Below, piece after piece: positions 1 to 13,622 of a stretch of DNA of 64,000 nucleotides. The notes below the pieces were generated by a model. That model made no database searches. It was not told the origin of the DNA and saw nothing but the letters and a program-made list of their open reading frames with translations. The translations under genes were made by a program, and so were the position numbers. Positions within the stretch are counted from its first letter, which is position 1. Every line of letters begins with the position of its first letter. Location: the NCBI GenBank assembly GCA_009760855.2, contig WPIO01000074.1, positions 1,344,501 through 1,408,500 of the forward strand, written 5' to 3'. Origin of the DNA: Cristatella mucedo. Lineage: Eukaryota > Bryozoa > Phylactolaemata > Cristatellidae.

Positions 1-1369
1 AGCAGAGAGTGAGGCTTTTTTTTTCTTGATTTGTGAGACCATTTGCCAGCGGGGTCTCAGTTGGGAAACCCAGAGCCGGCAGCCTAAACCGACGGCAGAG
101 GGAGTTCTGGTGGAAGAACTGCAAGGTACGCGTGACCTTGGACAGAACAGGCCAGCGGCCTTCTCCCACGCACCGTGGAAGGGGCGTCAGTGGCGTTGTG
201 GCTGTCGATGCTGTTGCTCCTGTTCTATTCGCAGTAAAACTCAACAACGGTAGATCGCAGGCAGGACACAACAGTGTCACGTACTACTCGGTCCCGGACG
301 GGGTCGTAATGCCGACACAGTGACTAAGTGCACAGAATGAATTCCGCAAAAAGAGCCTCGTACACGCTTTTCCACGATTGCACCTGGGTCCAAATGGGAT
401 TGCATTCCCTCCCACCAAGCAGAATGGTGCCCATGGCCGATCCTTGAAAGACAACAAAACATCGTTTCAACACATGTAGTGCTGATCCAGACTCGTTTGT
501 GTTTGTGGACACAGACGATACACAAAATTATAAGACCAACCACACACCGAACGCAGGAAGAGGGGGGTGAACCGATGGGTGAGATGCGATAGGATTGGAG
601 ACGGCCAATTGGAAGAGTGACGATATAGAGGGAGCAAAGCAGAGAAGAGTACTAATAAGAGAAGAGACGGTGAGCAGCGAATCTCGAGAACGAGGAGAGA
701 GAGAGCGAGGGAGAGAGATGAGAGGAGAGTGAGAGGGAGGGAGAGAGCGAGAGAGGAGGAGGAGATGTGAGAGTACAGACAGAGAGACAGGACAGGACAG
801 GACCAGGACAGAGATAGAAAGGACTACATCGAAGCATTATGACTTTCTTTTTCCTAGGGCCTATAGAGAAATATTATCCTTGGCATGCGTGGCACTTGCA
901 CAGCTATTCACTAGAGAATAAAGTGGCACTGTTGTTCATGACGCTACGCGTTATCCAAGAATGCACTGTCTAAGAACTTCAAGCTTTTAGACAAGGAGCC
1001 CAAGATAATTAGCCCAATCAATATCATTCTATGTAAGATGTGACCCTCAGCGTCCCCCGAAAGCACGCCCCTCTTTGTCAGGACGCATGGCTAGCAACAT
1101 GCTGAAATCCATACACATCATGCACTGTAAACATATATAAGCACGAACGGAGCGCCGCAACGAAAACTTACGGAGGCGAGCGGTCAGCGGGAAAATAGTG
1201 AAACAGCAACATACGCTAAAAGAGGTGATGCATAAAACACGGCATATACCTATGACGACATAGAGCCAGGATTGAGATTGTGAAAGAAACGGACAACAGT
1301 GGACCGGAGGGAAAATAGACAGCAGCCTTGAGAGTACCATTGCTGCGTCCTGTACACAGGTTTACTAAT
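1..1369. other. No gene recognised
   Basis: Unique-looking sequence with a purine-rich stretch at about 570-830 that creates spurious Ser/Leu/Pro frames on the minus strand. Confidence 0.6.
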
Positions 1370-1620
1370 AATTAATAATAAATAATTATGCCCTTGATAA
1401 CGCCCTCAAAGGAGACCTATCTGCACTTTCTAGGGACTTATACATTTGCTGGAAGAGAAATGCAATGAAATGGCGAGTCAATATATGCTTGAACACAAAC
1501 CAAATGAATGAACCAGTAGCTTGTTTTAAAACGGTGGCAAGCACAGGGTCATCATGCAATGTGTTGTGTGTGTAGGCAAGCATGCACAGCCCTATCAGTC
1601 CAAAAAAGACAAGTTCCACT
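1370..1620 (-). mobile_element. L2-like LINE 3' end, reversed and decayed
   Basis: AATAATAAATAATTATGC leads into CTTGATAACGCCCTCAAAGG and TTTCTAGGGACTTATACATT, a diverged reversed copy of the L2 3' tail, followed by weakly matching 3' UTR-like sequence. Confidence 0.6.
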
Positions 1621-2404
1621 TTGCGGTGTTCTAAGAGAAGCTGACTAGACAGTATACCACCTCTTGAGCTAAAACTTACGGACCCTCTGAGGACAAGGAG
1701 TTCTGAGGGTGGGGCTATTGGTGATCGCCTGTAGGCCCCAGTTACAGATCTGAAGCCATTTTACAATACGTCCTAGTATAGGTCAACAGTAAGCTCAGAC
1801 AGAGGTACGGGTGGCAGGCCAATAAAAACCCACTGAACTAGGGACCAGCAAGCTGCTGAGTTTGCCCAGCTTGTGTGTAGATATCCTTAATAGTAATATA
1901 CAATCTGTGGCAAAAGAGAAGTGGCGCCCAATCGGGAAACTGAATCTCTTCGCGGGGCACTTTACAAGAGCTATAATAAGGCACAGGCCACGAGCTCACA
2001 GTATAAAGGGAACTACTCCAGTTATTAGAATCCGTACTCTACAAACAGTTTTGCCTATCGTTTTCCCTGTCTAAGGCGGCCCTGATTTGCGATATTCCTG
2101 CTGAAATTTGACGTCTTGACAGTTGAGAAAATATGCTCATCTAATGAAAAGTCCTTTTGGAATGCCTAAACTACGGGCAGACGTCGTCGAAGTGATGTTA
2201 GCTGAACCAATCATGAGGGCTAGGCCTTCAGACTTAGGAGCAGGACTAGGTTTGCTCATAGCTAATAACTTAGTCTTATCACTTTAGAAAGTTAGTAACC
2301 ATCTAAACCTGAAAAGGTCATGGATTCAGTGTCTTGAATCAATACGTCGGATGCAGAGTAAGGCTTAAAAGAGTCGAATAAAAGGTAGAGCGGGGTGTCA
2401 TTGT

Positions 2405-2447
<43 letters not shown>

Positions 2448-3496
2448 AAGGCAGAAGAAGAATACGACAAGAGAAAAAAGTAGACTCTCGTAAACTAGAA
2501 GAGAAGCAGAATTCGTGGCACAAAAAGAGAGTATATAATCAGTAGCATCATTTACTAATTGATTAGAACGAGAGAGGCATGAGAGACGGAGAGAGCTTTT
2601 AGAAAAACGACGAGATTACGAGATGGTGAAAGAAAAGATGAAGGCACCGGAATGAACGTAGCACGAAAGAGTACAATGTAGTAGCTGTCGATAATATTGC
2701 TGCATTTTTTACTTGAAACCCCAATAGCCTCGAGGATTGCGCGACCGCTATTTTGTAGGGCTTTCCATAATTTCTATCTGACCGAAAGCAATCATTACGG
2801 TGTACAAAGCCAGCGACGTCTTTTGCCATACTTTTTGTCTGTTTACCGCTTGGTGGATGCAAAACCGGAAAACTTGCTGTTGCAAAGGGAGCAACCGGTG
2901 CTACGCAGGTTGTGCATGTTCATGTTACAACATGGCAGAGCTTTGAACACTGACGCTCTCATAGCGCACCTGACAATCACGAACCACTACGCGATGCTTA
3001 ACCTAGCGCAAAAGCAAGAATGGAATTTGAACCGCAAATGTTGATTTGACCATAACGCTATAATGCACTGACAATATATTTATATATACTTATATATGCA
3101 ATATATATATATATATACATTTTTATTTAGAGAGAAATATATATATATATTTATATAATGTATTTCTATGCACAAGAGCCGTGGAGGAAAGGACTATAAG
3201 CAAGAAAAACAAAACGGAAGTAATCTAAATACACTGTCCTTCGTAATGATGATTTACAAGAAGGCGATGTTCTGTACCTGCATGATTCTGCGGAGAAAAA
3301 GTGAAGGATGCATCGACATATACCGCCACGCTCAACTACAGCTGGTTAACCAGAGCTCCTCGTCAGGACAGAACGAAGCCTTTACAGTCACATTGTCGCG
3401 TGCTTACGGAAAATGAGGACAAGCAAACCCCCACTTTTGCAACGCACATCGATGAAGGCTGGTATTAAAAATCAGCAAAGATTCTTACATTGTCCA

Positions 3497-3535
<39 letters not shown>

Positions 3536-3590
3536 TTGTTTGACAGTGACCCTAAAAACTTATCATATAGGCGACTACCATAACGCCACG
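1621..3590. other. No gene recognised; (GA)n and AT-rich tracts
   Basis: Contains the (GA)n tract, TATA-rich simple sequence at about 3072-3160 and 3496-3536, and a 115-codon plus-strand frame (2697-3044) with no recognisable motif. Confidence 0.6.
2407..2443. repeat. (GA)n microsatellite
   Basis: About 18 GA repeats in otherwise unremarkable sequence. Confidence 0.93.
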
Positions 3591-3594
3591 GCCT

Positions 3595-3655
3595 CGTGGC
3601 CACGATCTCAGGCCAGACCTAGTCTGGGCAAGCATCTAGCCAGTGGCCTAACCAG
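3595..3655 (-). mobile_element. SINE-B head fragment
   Basis: Reversed tRNA-like head: ACGATCTCAGGCCAGACCTA followed by a diverged A-box region ending CCTAACCAGG. The tail is missing. Confidence 0.5.
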
Positions 3656-3708
3656 GTTCCATGCCTAGCTCTCTGTCTGACACAGGGGTTTCCAATATAA
3701 AAATCCAG

Positions 3709-3852
3709 CTGATTAAACACCTCTTTTGTGTAGGACAGAAGAGCCTTTACGCAATCACCACTTCAGTGTCGATAAAGAACGCTCACCGCAGAATCGAACC
3801 CACCACCTGACCGAAGGTCGTGAAAAGCAACCGCCTTACCTAGTGTGCCAAC
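3709..3852 (-). mobile_element. SINE-A (tRNA-derived)
   Basis: Reversed copy: CAGCTGATTAAACACCTCTT at the tail, AGAGCCTTTACG, a B box (reverse) CAGAATCGAACCCAC, and TCGTGAAAAGCAACCGCCTT near the head. Confidence 0.8.
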
Positions 3853-3859
3853 AACCTAC

Positions 3860-5844
3860 CAGCTGCCCAAATCCTGGAGACAACGCTTTCATTTCACTAC
3901 TCCGAAAATACAATGGTAACAAAACACACCAACAATATCCCTACGACTTCCAAAAGTTAATGAGCTTACAGCACTTTCTTTCACGACCGAGGTAAGAACA
4001 TTAGTACACAGTACCTTTTATAGTATTATAATAAACAGCACAGTGCACCGTACATAGTACAGTAATAGCACATAGCAGAAAGTGCAATAATTGTAAAGTG
4101 TAATAATGCTACACTGATGAAACCATGAATCCTTAGTCTATTCTAGTTATTGCCAAATACACGCGTGCCTATTGACGTTATGTTGCCGGTAGTCCTGATC
4201 TAGCATTCGATGAGAGCCGGGGTTCCTCCAGGACGCGACGCCACTGAATTTTTCACTCGACCGTATTTGACCTGAACTTATCGGGGGAGGCGGGGCTAGA
4301 GAGCGTTCCATGAGATTCGAGCACGTCGTTGTGGCGGTGATTCGCAATGGTCAGATGAAATTAAACGACCTCGTAATGAGCTGAATGAGCTCCTCGAGGT
4401 CAGTTGCGTGGTTGAGTCGAAACCAAAACGTCTTCTCGCGATCGAGCGCGCCTCTTGACGGTAAAGCAAAAAGCGAATACCGTAGTTGCTGACGCCCACA
4501 TGCTGCGAAGGCGGGCTCCCTGGTGAACGAGATGTTGCTCTGGCTGCAAATGCATTGCCCAAACCCCGCGCTGCCTCATACTCCTTCAGATGATGATACA
4601 CTTGCAGAGATCAGCCTCAGGTAATTTTGGCTGCTGGTAGCTTGTCAGCTTGTCAGTCATCATCAATTGTGTGCCGTTCGCTTGATTGCGGCACTCTTAC
4701 TTTTAAAAGCTTGCATGGCTTGTATCAACGCACCGCAAACCAGCCATCCCTTCTCCTTCGGCATGTTTAAGGTCGTGGTCAGAATGTGCGCCATGCAACG
4801 AGGATGCAAATCGTGAAGGTAAAGGAAAAGGAGAGAGAGAGTGAGTAGAGAGAGAGAGAGAGAGAGGTGGAGAGAGAGGGAGAGAGGGAGTTGCTGGGGC
4901 AGAGACAGCTGGCAAGAGTCTAAAGAGAAACAGTTACTGAAGAGGAAGATGAATGAGAGACGGCGAAGACCGCCGGTCCAGTCATCGCTTGTTTGTCTGT
5001 TGTAATTTCCGGCATCTGACGAACTTTCCGACCTGCATTTCTACCCCTCCAGTGCGCTTGTTACTTCCATATATCACTCCATTTGCTTTGCCTCCAAAAT
5101 ACTCCAAATCTTGATCAGGATGACGCTGTTGTTCCTGGACCTATACGCCTTTACTCCCAGTCAGTTGAGTTATCATCTACGGATCAGCATGAGACCAACA
5201 CCTTGATAGCGTTTTGCAATGTAAAGCGTCGAAAGTGATCTGAGTTTCTCTGAGGGCACCACCGCGTATTATTACATTGCCTACAAAGAAAAAATTGACT
5301 GATAGTCCGGCCTAACATCATCGCACCCTTGTGTGCGGAGGGGGTTAAGAAAGAGAATGCCGGAAAGGCCCAGCGCTGGCAGAAGTTTGGGAGTTCATGT
5401 TGTCTTATCAAACTTTCACATCGACATGAAATGAGAGAGGAAAGAAAGAAGGTACATGATAGAGAAAATAATCAGTAAAGTGCTTTGAAGACTGACGTGC
5501 AACGCTGCATATGTCCGGTCTCCAACGCGTGGCGTCTTTGTGACTATATCTTGAGCCGTTGTGCGAAACGATCGTGCAGCTCATTTTCGAGGAGCGTTCT
5601 TAGATCGCCTCGAGAACCTGCCGAAGTCAAATAATTGTTTCAGTGGTTGGGCAGTGCACCACAGGTTCATCGATTTACACACAACTGAGCTATAGGAAGT
5701 GGAATGGTCGACGCAGAAGGATGATGTTGCTTATGTTCACCGATGATTGTTGCACCTCCAGCGGTGGACTCAGACGAGAAAAAGGGTCGTCGTAGATAAT
5801 TTAGCAGCTCATATCAATATTGCAGAAGATTTCTACTATAACAT
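3860..5844. other. No gene recognised
   Basis: Nothing beyond a short GA-rich tract at about 4832-4890. The 101-codon minus-strand frame at 4296-4601 resembles no family I know. Confidence 0.55.
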
Positions 5845-5955
5845 CACCGCACCAGACTGGCAAACAAAAGCGATCACGCCCACTGCAGGATTCCGAACCT
5901 AAGACCTAGTTTTGCCGGGGTAATTTACCAGGCTAAGCGACCCAAGCAGCCCAAA
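5845..5955 (-). mobile_element. SINE-A, degraded
   Basis: CGCCCACTGCAGGATTCCGA is the family B-box region in reverse. The rest is strongly diverged. Confidence 0.4.
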
Positions 5956-5959
5956 GAGA

Positions 5960-8900
5960 GAAAATCATGCCAACTTAAATACCAGGAATACAAGTCAGTA
6001 GTGCAAACAATAGTCGCTTGCTGCAGTGGTCCACTAAATGATCGACATAACGAAAAAGAATATACTTATGAACAAAACCAAGAGAACTGATCTCCACTCA
6101 GCTGATTCCACAAATTAACAGGCTCGAGCCACGGGCTTGCTCGTCAAATACAATCACCTTGACCACGGTCATCGAGCAAGAATAATGAACAACAACTACC
6201 AGCCCAGTGAGACATCCGCCTTCTCAGGTGACGCACAAGAATCAAGAATTATAAAGCCCTTCTGCCGATAGTAAATTAGATGATGCTCGCAATGCCAGTT
6301 TAATTCTGCTACTCTACTCTTTTGAATTGGTTTCTGCATTTGTCAATTCCTTACTGCATCCGTCCTTCCATCCCAACCTCCCCAGCTGCTGTCGCAGTCA
6401 CCAACTGACCACCAAGAGTAAGTCGCTTTTCACGAACCAGGTTTGGTTGAATACCGCAATCGGCATCTTCATCGCCAATTGCAAGGGTACGATAAATTCT
6501 GCTCTAAAACAAGACGGCAAACTAACTAATGTTAAAACAGCTATACTCTTCTCTCCCGTCTCCTCCGCGCTCATTTGTCCTCTATCTACGCCTTGTCGCT
6601 CCTGTCTCTCCTTTTTCTCCACCGTTTCTCGAACCGCACTATATCTCTCGCTTCGCCGTCTCCCAACCATCAAATTCTATCGAGCCCTTCTTTCTTTTTA
6701 GCTCTTCTTATCTTCAGAATTGAGTCCAAATACATTCAGCTTAATCTCCCTTTCTTTGCATGGCACAATCTGTCGCCATGCTGTGTATGAGTATTTTTCC
6801 TCCGATCCTTTTCTGTAGCTCTAACACTGTTTCAACCTTCCCACTATGGCGTCTGGCTTATTTTTTTTGTAATTTTTCTCCCCGCTATTGCTGCCACTGA
6901 CCTTTCGTGGTAGTCCTCGCTCCTTCTTTCTGAGCTTTCTTCTCTTCCTGTAACCTCTCTCTCTTTCTTTATCCACCCCCCATTCTCCAGTCACCACCCT
7001 TTCAGCTGCCTCACCACTACGCACCTCTCTCTCTCTCTCTCTCTGCCTCTTTCTTCTACATCTCTCTCACTTTCCAACTCCCTGTCTCCTCTCCACAAGA
7101 TCCCTCTCTCCCACCTCCACTTATCTCCTCTCCTCCCCACCTCTCTCCCTCCCCTCTCTCTCTCCCCTCCTCTCTCTCTCTCCCTCTCCCCTCCCTCCCT
7201 CCCCACCTCTTCCCCCTCTCTCCCTCTCCTCTCCATTCACCTTATGCCTCAGCCTGTCTCCAACTTCTTCTCTGATTCACTTTAAGTCTCCTTTCCAAAC
7301 TACTCTCTGCCTCCCTTCTTTCATCTGTCTACCACTTACTCAGATCTCATACTCCAGACATTTAAAAATAAACCTATCAAATTTTTCGAGGGAAGATACA
7401 AATGTAATATTATATTATATACACCTAAGCATCAGGGTATGCACTTGCACAGTAAGACTGGTACATGAGCATACATCCACTGACCTTTGTCTATGCATCC
7501 TCTTCGCTTTCTCCTTGCCAGGCAACGCACCGCACGCAAGCACCAAGCTTGATCCTCCCAGCCGTCAGACCGCCGTCACCCTCCCAGTCAGCAAACGCCG
7601 TTGCATCGCTATGTGGAGCTAGCCATTCATGTTAAAGTGTTAGCCAGCTGGCCTGTATTAACGCTAGATTTGACGGTCCGTGAGGCCGCATCGAAGTTTG
7701 CCCCCTGCCCCCACGCCGCTCAGGGCGCGCCAGCAGAGACCATTCCCGCCCGATGCAGATGCGAACCGGCCGATATCTGTCGCGCCTGCTCAGAATACGG
7801 TGCAGGAGCGCTGCGGCTACACCCATGCCAGCCAGCAGCCACCGTTGCCCCCGTCAACCTTGTGCCAAAGCTGCGATTGCTGAGGGGCAAGCGTGAGCGT
7901 AGTAGGCTCCCGCTGCAATCTGTCAGAACACTTGCCGCCCGGTGGAGCCGCGTGCTGCCCCACACGCCACCTGTGCGCCCGGTGACGCGGCCTGCGCTGC
8001 CCCGCCGCCGCCCGCGTTACCCTCGGTCATGATGCAAAACGCCTCCCTCAACGCAAAGAGCTTTGCCACAGTTGCTTCGCTACGCAAAGTTAGATTGAAC
8101 GAGCTTTGCTCGCCGAGACGCAGAAATACATAACCGGTATTATTTTTTTATGCCCACCAGTATGGATAGCAAAAACGTACGTATTTAGCCGTCAGAAGCG
8201 TCAGTCGCTTAAGGAAAGCGACTTAATGTCGACGTGTTGATGCTTGCTACCGTGGCTTCGCCCTGACGCCCACTGGAAGAGTCAATGTCGAGTTCTACAG
8301 TGCAACATCTCCTCAATAGAGCAGAGCAGAACAGCCAGTCACCCTTCCCCAGACCACAAACCGAAGAAGGCAGTACACGGCAGTGGCTGGCACAACATCA
8401 CTACCACGTCAGAAATATAGAGGAAGCTGGATGCTGCATCTACCGCCCTGCAGCTGTTCTTGCTCCTAGAACTCCTTGTTTGTTCGCGAAAGTGTAGCCA
8501 AAAGCATCTTGGGAGCCAATTGAGTGATTCGCGTATCTAGACGTATAGGACGTGGAGAGTGAATAAAGCCGAACCTCACGGCAGTAGAACATTGATGAGG
8601 ACCATTACAGCCCTTTCGGCCATAATGGCTGTTTAAATGTGTCCCGTTTGCTTCAAAAAGACGAATGAAATGCAAGTAAAGTTGAAGTGGCTCAATTCAT
8701 GTGGCCACACTTGACTAAGACACCTATGAATCAGCCTGTATGGTCACGCATTGCGCCCTGTGACACCGTGGTCCAGCTGTCACTTCCTACAAGTAGGATT
8801 GGTCATCACTTCCGTGGCCTAAAGCAGATTCAATTGCGAGGCGAAAAAGTTCTGCGCTGACTTAAAAGCAGTATATAACTATTTAAGCAGGTAATTGAGT

Positions 8901-10640
8901 TATTAGGTAAACAAGATAGGGTACAGATTAAAATTCCAATTGGAAACCAACAGGTGGGAATCGGGCAACGATCCCTCGGAGCAAAACTACGCAATGCCGC
9001 CGGCCCTCATTCGCCGACCCTTAACCCGAGCGCCATTATCGGAGGCCCCATGCCCAGCACAGCCAACGCGGACACCAATCAATGCGGACAGGTAGGGCCG
9101 AAAACCCCAGGACGACACAGCCCAGCAATTAGAATCGACAGAACCAGCCCCTGACCCCTGACCGCTGCCCTCGGATGGCCATTCAGCTGTCGGCCGGTTT
9201 CGGAGCATAAGCTGGCGGCCAGAGGTCTCCTGTAGGATCGTTGCTGGTCAGAAGAAGCGGCCCAGTCCCTATCCCCCGTATGCGAGAGCGGACAACCAGA
9301 AAGCAGCAAACAGAAACCGTTTGAGAGTGCTCAGACGCACACGCAGTGCCCACCAACTGGGCCCACGGCTCGAAATGCTAACTTTTGAAAGCCCCAAAAA
9401 GCTGACTATCTCTTAGTAATTGTGTGCAGTTCTCAATGCTAACATGAGTTAGCACCGCAGCTGGCTAAACATAAGAGCTTCGTTTCCTGTAAGAAACGAA
9501 AAGGGAAGGCCATAAACGCTACATGGCGACGATCTTTCGGATTTAATCGTAAATTACGAGACTAGCAATGAGATTAACGATTAAGATTAAGATTAAAGAG
9601 AAGTAGTGAGATCGGCAATCAGGCTGGCCATACCGCGACCGATCTTTCGAATCAATCGTAAATGTGATCTAGTTCGGCAAATCGACGTACCACGGTCCAC
9701 AAAGTTCGGCGTTTCCTGGGTTCGCATCCGACGGTGGCCCATGCGAGCAGAACGAGCCCAGTCCTGAGGTTCGATGATTGGACGGACATTTAGCAAGCTC
9801 GTCGTCAGAGTACTCGCGGCGTTAACTTGGTCTTAAATTGCTAACCATCAGAACAAAGTCTTGAGTGATGGGCAAGCTCAGTGAGTCTCGTTCGTTTAAA
9901 TATATAAAGACGGATGACTCTGTTGACCGACTAGTTCAGGCAGTATGACCACTGTATTAAGTTAATGGAGGCTGAACCCGGTAGACGGCCAGGCCAACGC
10001 CAGCATGAGAACTGATGAAGCACAGATGATTAGCTGCATTAAAGGGTTCTCAAATGTTAACTCGAAATAAGTGCCAAGAGCCGTCGAGGTACAACTATTA
10101 GAGTCCGAGCGTCGCACCTTCCTGCCAACCCATGATCTCAGTGCAAAGATTAAACGAGTTTTATGATTGATTTTATTCTTTTTACAGCATTATATTTCGT
10201 TCCATAGTATTGCCAGTGTCTTAAAGTATTTGCACTTTCTTGCCTAATCAACTTTTTTTCTAAAGACCCGACAGCCAGCGTTTAAAGCCCAGCCACTGAC
10301 AACTGTCTACGGCAGGCCTCAGTAGCGTAACTGCGACCTTGGTACTGAGACTAAAGCCGTATATGAGTTGAAGAGACGCAGTCGGAGGGGCAGCCTTCCA
10401 ATACAGCACCGCAATTTGCCATGCAAAAATAAACAGTCCAACTACGATCCTCCCACTCCTGAAAATCATGCGCTCAGAAATTCCACGACTCGCGAGATCA
10501 GAATGAAACAAGATATTGCAATACTGAGCTCAGTGTGACGGTTTCACTAGAGAACCAGAATTACTGAACCGATAAAACTTAGATGCTGCAGAACAGTTGC
10601 TGTCAGAAATGATACAATTTTAATTACTTGATATCCAGGT
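5960..10640. other. No gene recognised; pyrimidine-rich and GC-rich blocks
   Basis: A CT-rich block spans about 6540-7320 and a GC-rich block about 7500-8060. Near 9530-9670 an imperfect direct repeat (CGATCTTTCGGATTTAATCG and CGATCTTTCGAATCAATCG) is seen. No exon could be supported. Confidence 0.55.
7601..8032 (+). CDS. Unrecognised 143-codon open frame in GC-rich block
   Basis: An Ala/Arg/Pro-rich frame in a locally GC- and CpG-rich block (about 7500-8060) flanked by AT-richer sequence. All frames are long here because of base composition. No family was recognised. It could be a CpG island with or without an exon. Confidence 0.15.
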   Translation: MHRYVELAIHVKVLASWPVLTLDLTVREAASKFAPCPHAAQGAPAETIPARCRCEPADICRACSEYGAGALRLHPCQPAATVAPVNLVPKLRLLRGKRERSRLPLQSVRTLAARWSRVLPHTPPVRPVTRPALPRRRPRYPRS

Positions 10641-10649
10641 GAGGTTTCC

Positions 10650-11345
10650 TTTACCGTCAAGCAGCGCATCGACTACATGGTTTTTATCACTCATATTTAC
10701 GTCCGTTGATTCTCGATACAGTCACTCTATCAAAACAACTTCAACCAGGAAAAGCCTTTTACCTCCAGCTTCGACTTAAGTCGTTCAGCAGCCTCGAATG
10801 AGTTCAAATCTTTCGAGACCGTACCTTTGTTTATCGGTTCTAAAGCCAGTAAAGCACTCAAGGCTGATGTCACGACATCCTGCAATTTAAATTAAAAACG
10901 AGCAAAACGCAGCTGCTCATCGCCGCACAGAGTCTGTGGAATGGACTGACGTTTGTGCCCCAAGGTGCCGAATCCGGCATGCTATCGTTCACAATATTGA
11001 CACTCTTCTACGACAGAATGAGGCTGGAGCCAGATTGAACCAGCAATATTTAGCTGCCATTGAATATTGGACATTGTGGAAGCCTGAAACTCTGAAGTAC
11101 TAACCCACGTAGCAACGTCCCTTGAAATGACGGTTTTTAAAAGAAAACGCATCTGTTTATTACATTTAGTGATTGGTCCGCGGATTCGTCCTTCGTGTGC
11201 ATATGCCTGCTTACACTGTGCTTTTATGTTGCAAACGTGACCACTAATCCATTTTTGCTTTCCATACAACCCAAGATAGGGCGTAGAACGATATTCAGTG
11301 CTCTGAGGGCACTTATAAAATGCACTATTATTATTCATTTAATAG
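10650..11345 (+). mobile_element. L2-like LINE, highly degraded 3' part
   Basis: GTCAAGCAGCGCATCGACTA near 10660 matches the [10 protein letters not shown] coding region. Further along come a TTTAAAAGAAAACGC stretch, a GCGGATTCGTCC stretch, and at 11305 the tail CTCTGAGGGCACTTATAAAA followed by ATTATTATT. Many indels and no open frame. Confidence 0.7.
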
Positions 11346-11579
11346 CTGCATTGTATAGTTACGGTGTTGAGCTGACCATCATCGAAAGGTAGAAGAAACC
11401 TTGTCTAAAATTCCTGGCTACGCACTCAGCCTGTTACTGGATTGTTTGGCTCGTACCCACCCCCGGCCTCGGTGACAGTAACACCTTTCATTCTTCGCTT
11501 TTGACCTCGTGCTCCTCGGTCGTTTGTCGAAGATTTATCCGGTTTATTTATTCACCCTATTTAAGTCCATGAACTAATA

Positions 11580-11623
<44 letters not shown>

Positions 11624-12281
11624 CGACCTTACTAAACAAATAGAGACTGAGAACATATCAGTAAGTAGGAGTTTCCAAGAGTTGAAAATGGTATGATAGG
11701 TAGGGTGAATAAGACGTAGACAGCAAAACAAATTATTTTGTTTAGAAATACACAACTGATAATAAATATAAAGGTTATAGTATTAAGATTTATTATTTAA
11801 ATGGCAGGCTTGAGGTTTTAAGTACACAGAACTCGTAGTTGTACATTTAGTACTCTTAAAAGTGGAGAGGAGAAGTAGTTAAAGATTTTGGAGCATTAAC
11901 TACCTCTGTTCAAAAACCCTGTAATTGGCATGCGTATTGAGGAATCCAACCGCTTTGCTAGTGGAGTTGGGATTAAAATTCGCTTTAATTTGATGAAATA
12001 AGAATTGAGCTGTGATTTCGTGTGTTTGTACCTTGGCGCTGTCGGACATCGTTTCTCCCTTACTGTTTGCTGCATTGTCAACCAACTGAGAGCATGCGGA
12101 TTTGAAAGTTTCTTGGGTATTTTAATTTTTGGAATTATTTTCGCGACCGCCAAAGTTCGCATCCCTAGTTTTTCTGTTAGAGGGCCGACTTGTTGAAACA
12201 GACAGACACAGACAGACACAGACGGATACATTCACACAGAGACAAACACAGATACAAGTATATATATAATGAAATTTTCCT

Positions 12282-12316
<35 letters not shown>

Positions 12317-12636
12317 AGCCTGTCTCCCTTTCTCTATTGCTCTTTTCCACATATGATCTCCAATCTACTCCAGGTCTCTGCAACCTCTTTTCCATCTTCC
12401 GACATTTCTTCATGAGCTCACCACATCTCATCTGCCTTTCTTATTTCTTCCGTCTACCAACTTTAATCTGTTTCTTTCACACTCATCTCTATCTTGCCTG
12501 GGCGCAGATGAACATACCATCTCACCTCATCTCATCTTACTTCTCTCTCTCATAGCCTATGTGTGTGTGTGTGCGTGTGCGTAAGTGTGCGTGTGCATGT
12601 ATGGAGTTACTCTTCAGCATGGATTGTGTAAAGCTT
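11346..12636. other. No gene recognised; simple repeats
   Basis: Holds (TA)n, a (CT)n tract at about 12285-12316 and a (GT)n-like tract at about 12558-12600; otherwise featureless. Confidence 0.6.
11580..11620. repeat. (TA)n microsatellite
   Basis: About 20 uninterrupted TA repeats. Confidence 0.95.
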
Positions 12637-12795
12637 GCTAAAGTCGATTCAACAGCCTCGTTTATAGCGGAAGAGGTGCCTGAACGGCTATCACCCCACC
12701 CTCCCCTGCCTGAAGTACAAAAGATCTATCACCGCAAGACTCGAACCCGCCACGTGGGTCGTAAAGAGGAAGCACTAGCCTAGGCCAAGAGCTAA
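12637..12795 (-). mobile_element. SINE-A (tRNA-derived)
   Basis: Reversed copy: CGATTCAACAGCCTCGTTTA, ACGGCTATCACCCC, B box region ATCACCGCAAGACTCGAACC. Moderately diverged. Confidence 0.75.
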
Positions 12796-12910
12796 TGGCC
12801 AAGAAGTGGATTTGGTCTCAGGTCACCGACAAGGTGCATCGCTGCAACTCGGAATCTGTCTAATTAGGGAATATATATACGGTGGGTAAGGTCCTATCAG
12901 GCAGAGCAGC

Positions 12911-13001
12911 TGGATTGGGCTGAGCACCGATGCGTGGCATTGCTGGATTGGGCTGGAGACTGATGTGTTGGATTAGGCTGGAGCACTGATGAGTGGTATT
13001 G
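12911..13001. repeat. Imperfect ~30-bp tandem repeat
   Basis: Three diverged units beginning TGGATTGGGCTG and including GAGCACTGAT and GTGGCATTG variants. Confidence 0.75.
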
Positions 13002-13507
13002 TGAATGCCATTGACGTAATGTCAAAGACTTCAAGACTGGAAAAAGGGTCTCAAAGCTCTGTAGTGGAGTTAGAACCCACCGCAGCCAGAGAAGCAACGT
13101 CATTGCTGCTCGACGCCCGCCAGCCTGAACTCGATACGTGCTAGCATACCAGCAGACGTTCCTCGCAGCTGGCGAGCCTACCGAAGAGAATGACAAAATC
13201 GTGGACTGACAAAACAGCTTGGTATTTATGAAGGCAGCAATTGAACTCTTTAGGAGCAAGCGATTTACTTTTTTATAAAAAACAGCAGAGGATTGCCTGC
13301 GTTGTAGAAACGCGACTGGGTCATAGGTTTTGCATACATTGTATTTTGGGCTGAGATGTCCTTGTCGCACAGCCCAACATCACTGCGACGAGTAAAACAC
13401 AGGGTCGATGTTGCCAATCAACAGGCAGTCAAAGGTCAAAGGCAGCTGATTCCTTGGCGACGTCATTTACACGTCGTTGAGAGGTGTGCTTGTCAACTTC
13501 AGAATCG

Positions 13508-13622
13508 GCGCATCGCATGCACGGCTGCTGGATCGCCGCATGCAATGGTTGCTGGATCGCCGCATGCACGGTTGTCTGCTGCATGCATGGCCGCTGGATT
13601 GCCGCATGCACGGCTGCTGGAT
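13508..13622. repeat. Imperfect ~23-bp tandem repeat (GCATGCACGGCTGCTGGAT)
   Basis: About five variants of CGCCGCATGCACGGCTGCTG. The short translated repeats (IAACTAAG-like, HARLSAA-like) are by-products. Confidence 0.88.

Noticed and set aside
9079-9309. A VFGP string on the minus strand as the missing RhoGAP C-terminal motif
   Set aside because: The surrounding residues (CRPGVFGPTCP) do not match the expected N-L-A-x-V-F-G-x-N-L context, and no splice sites fit.
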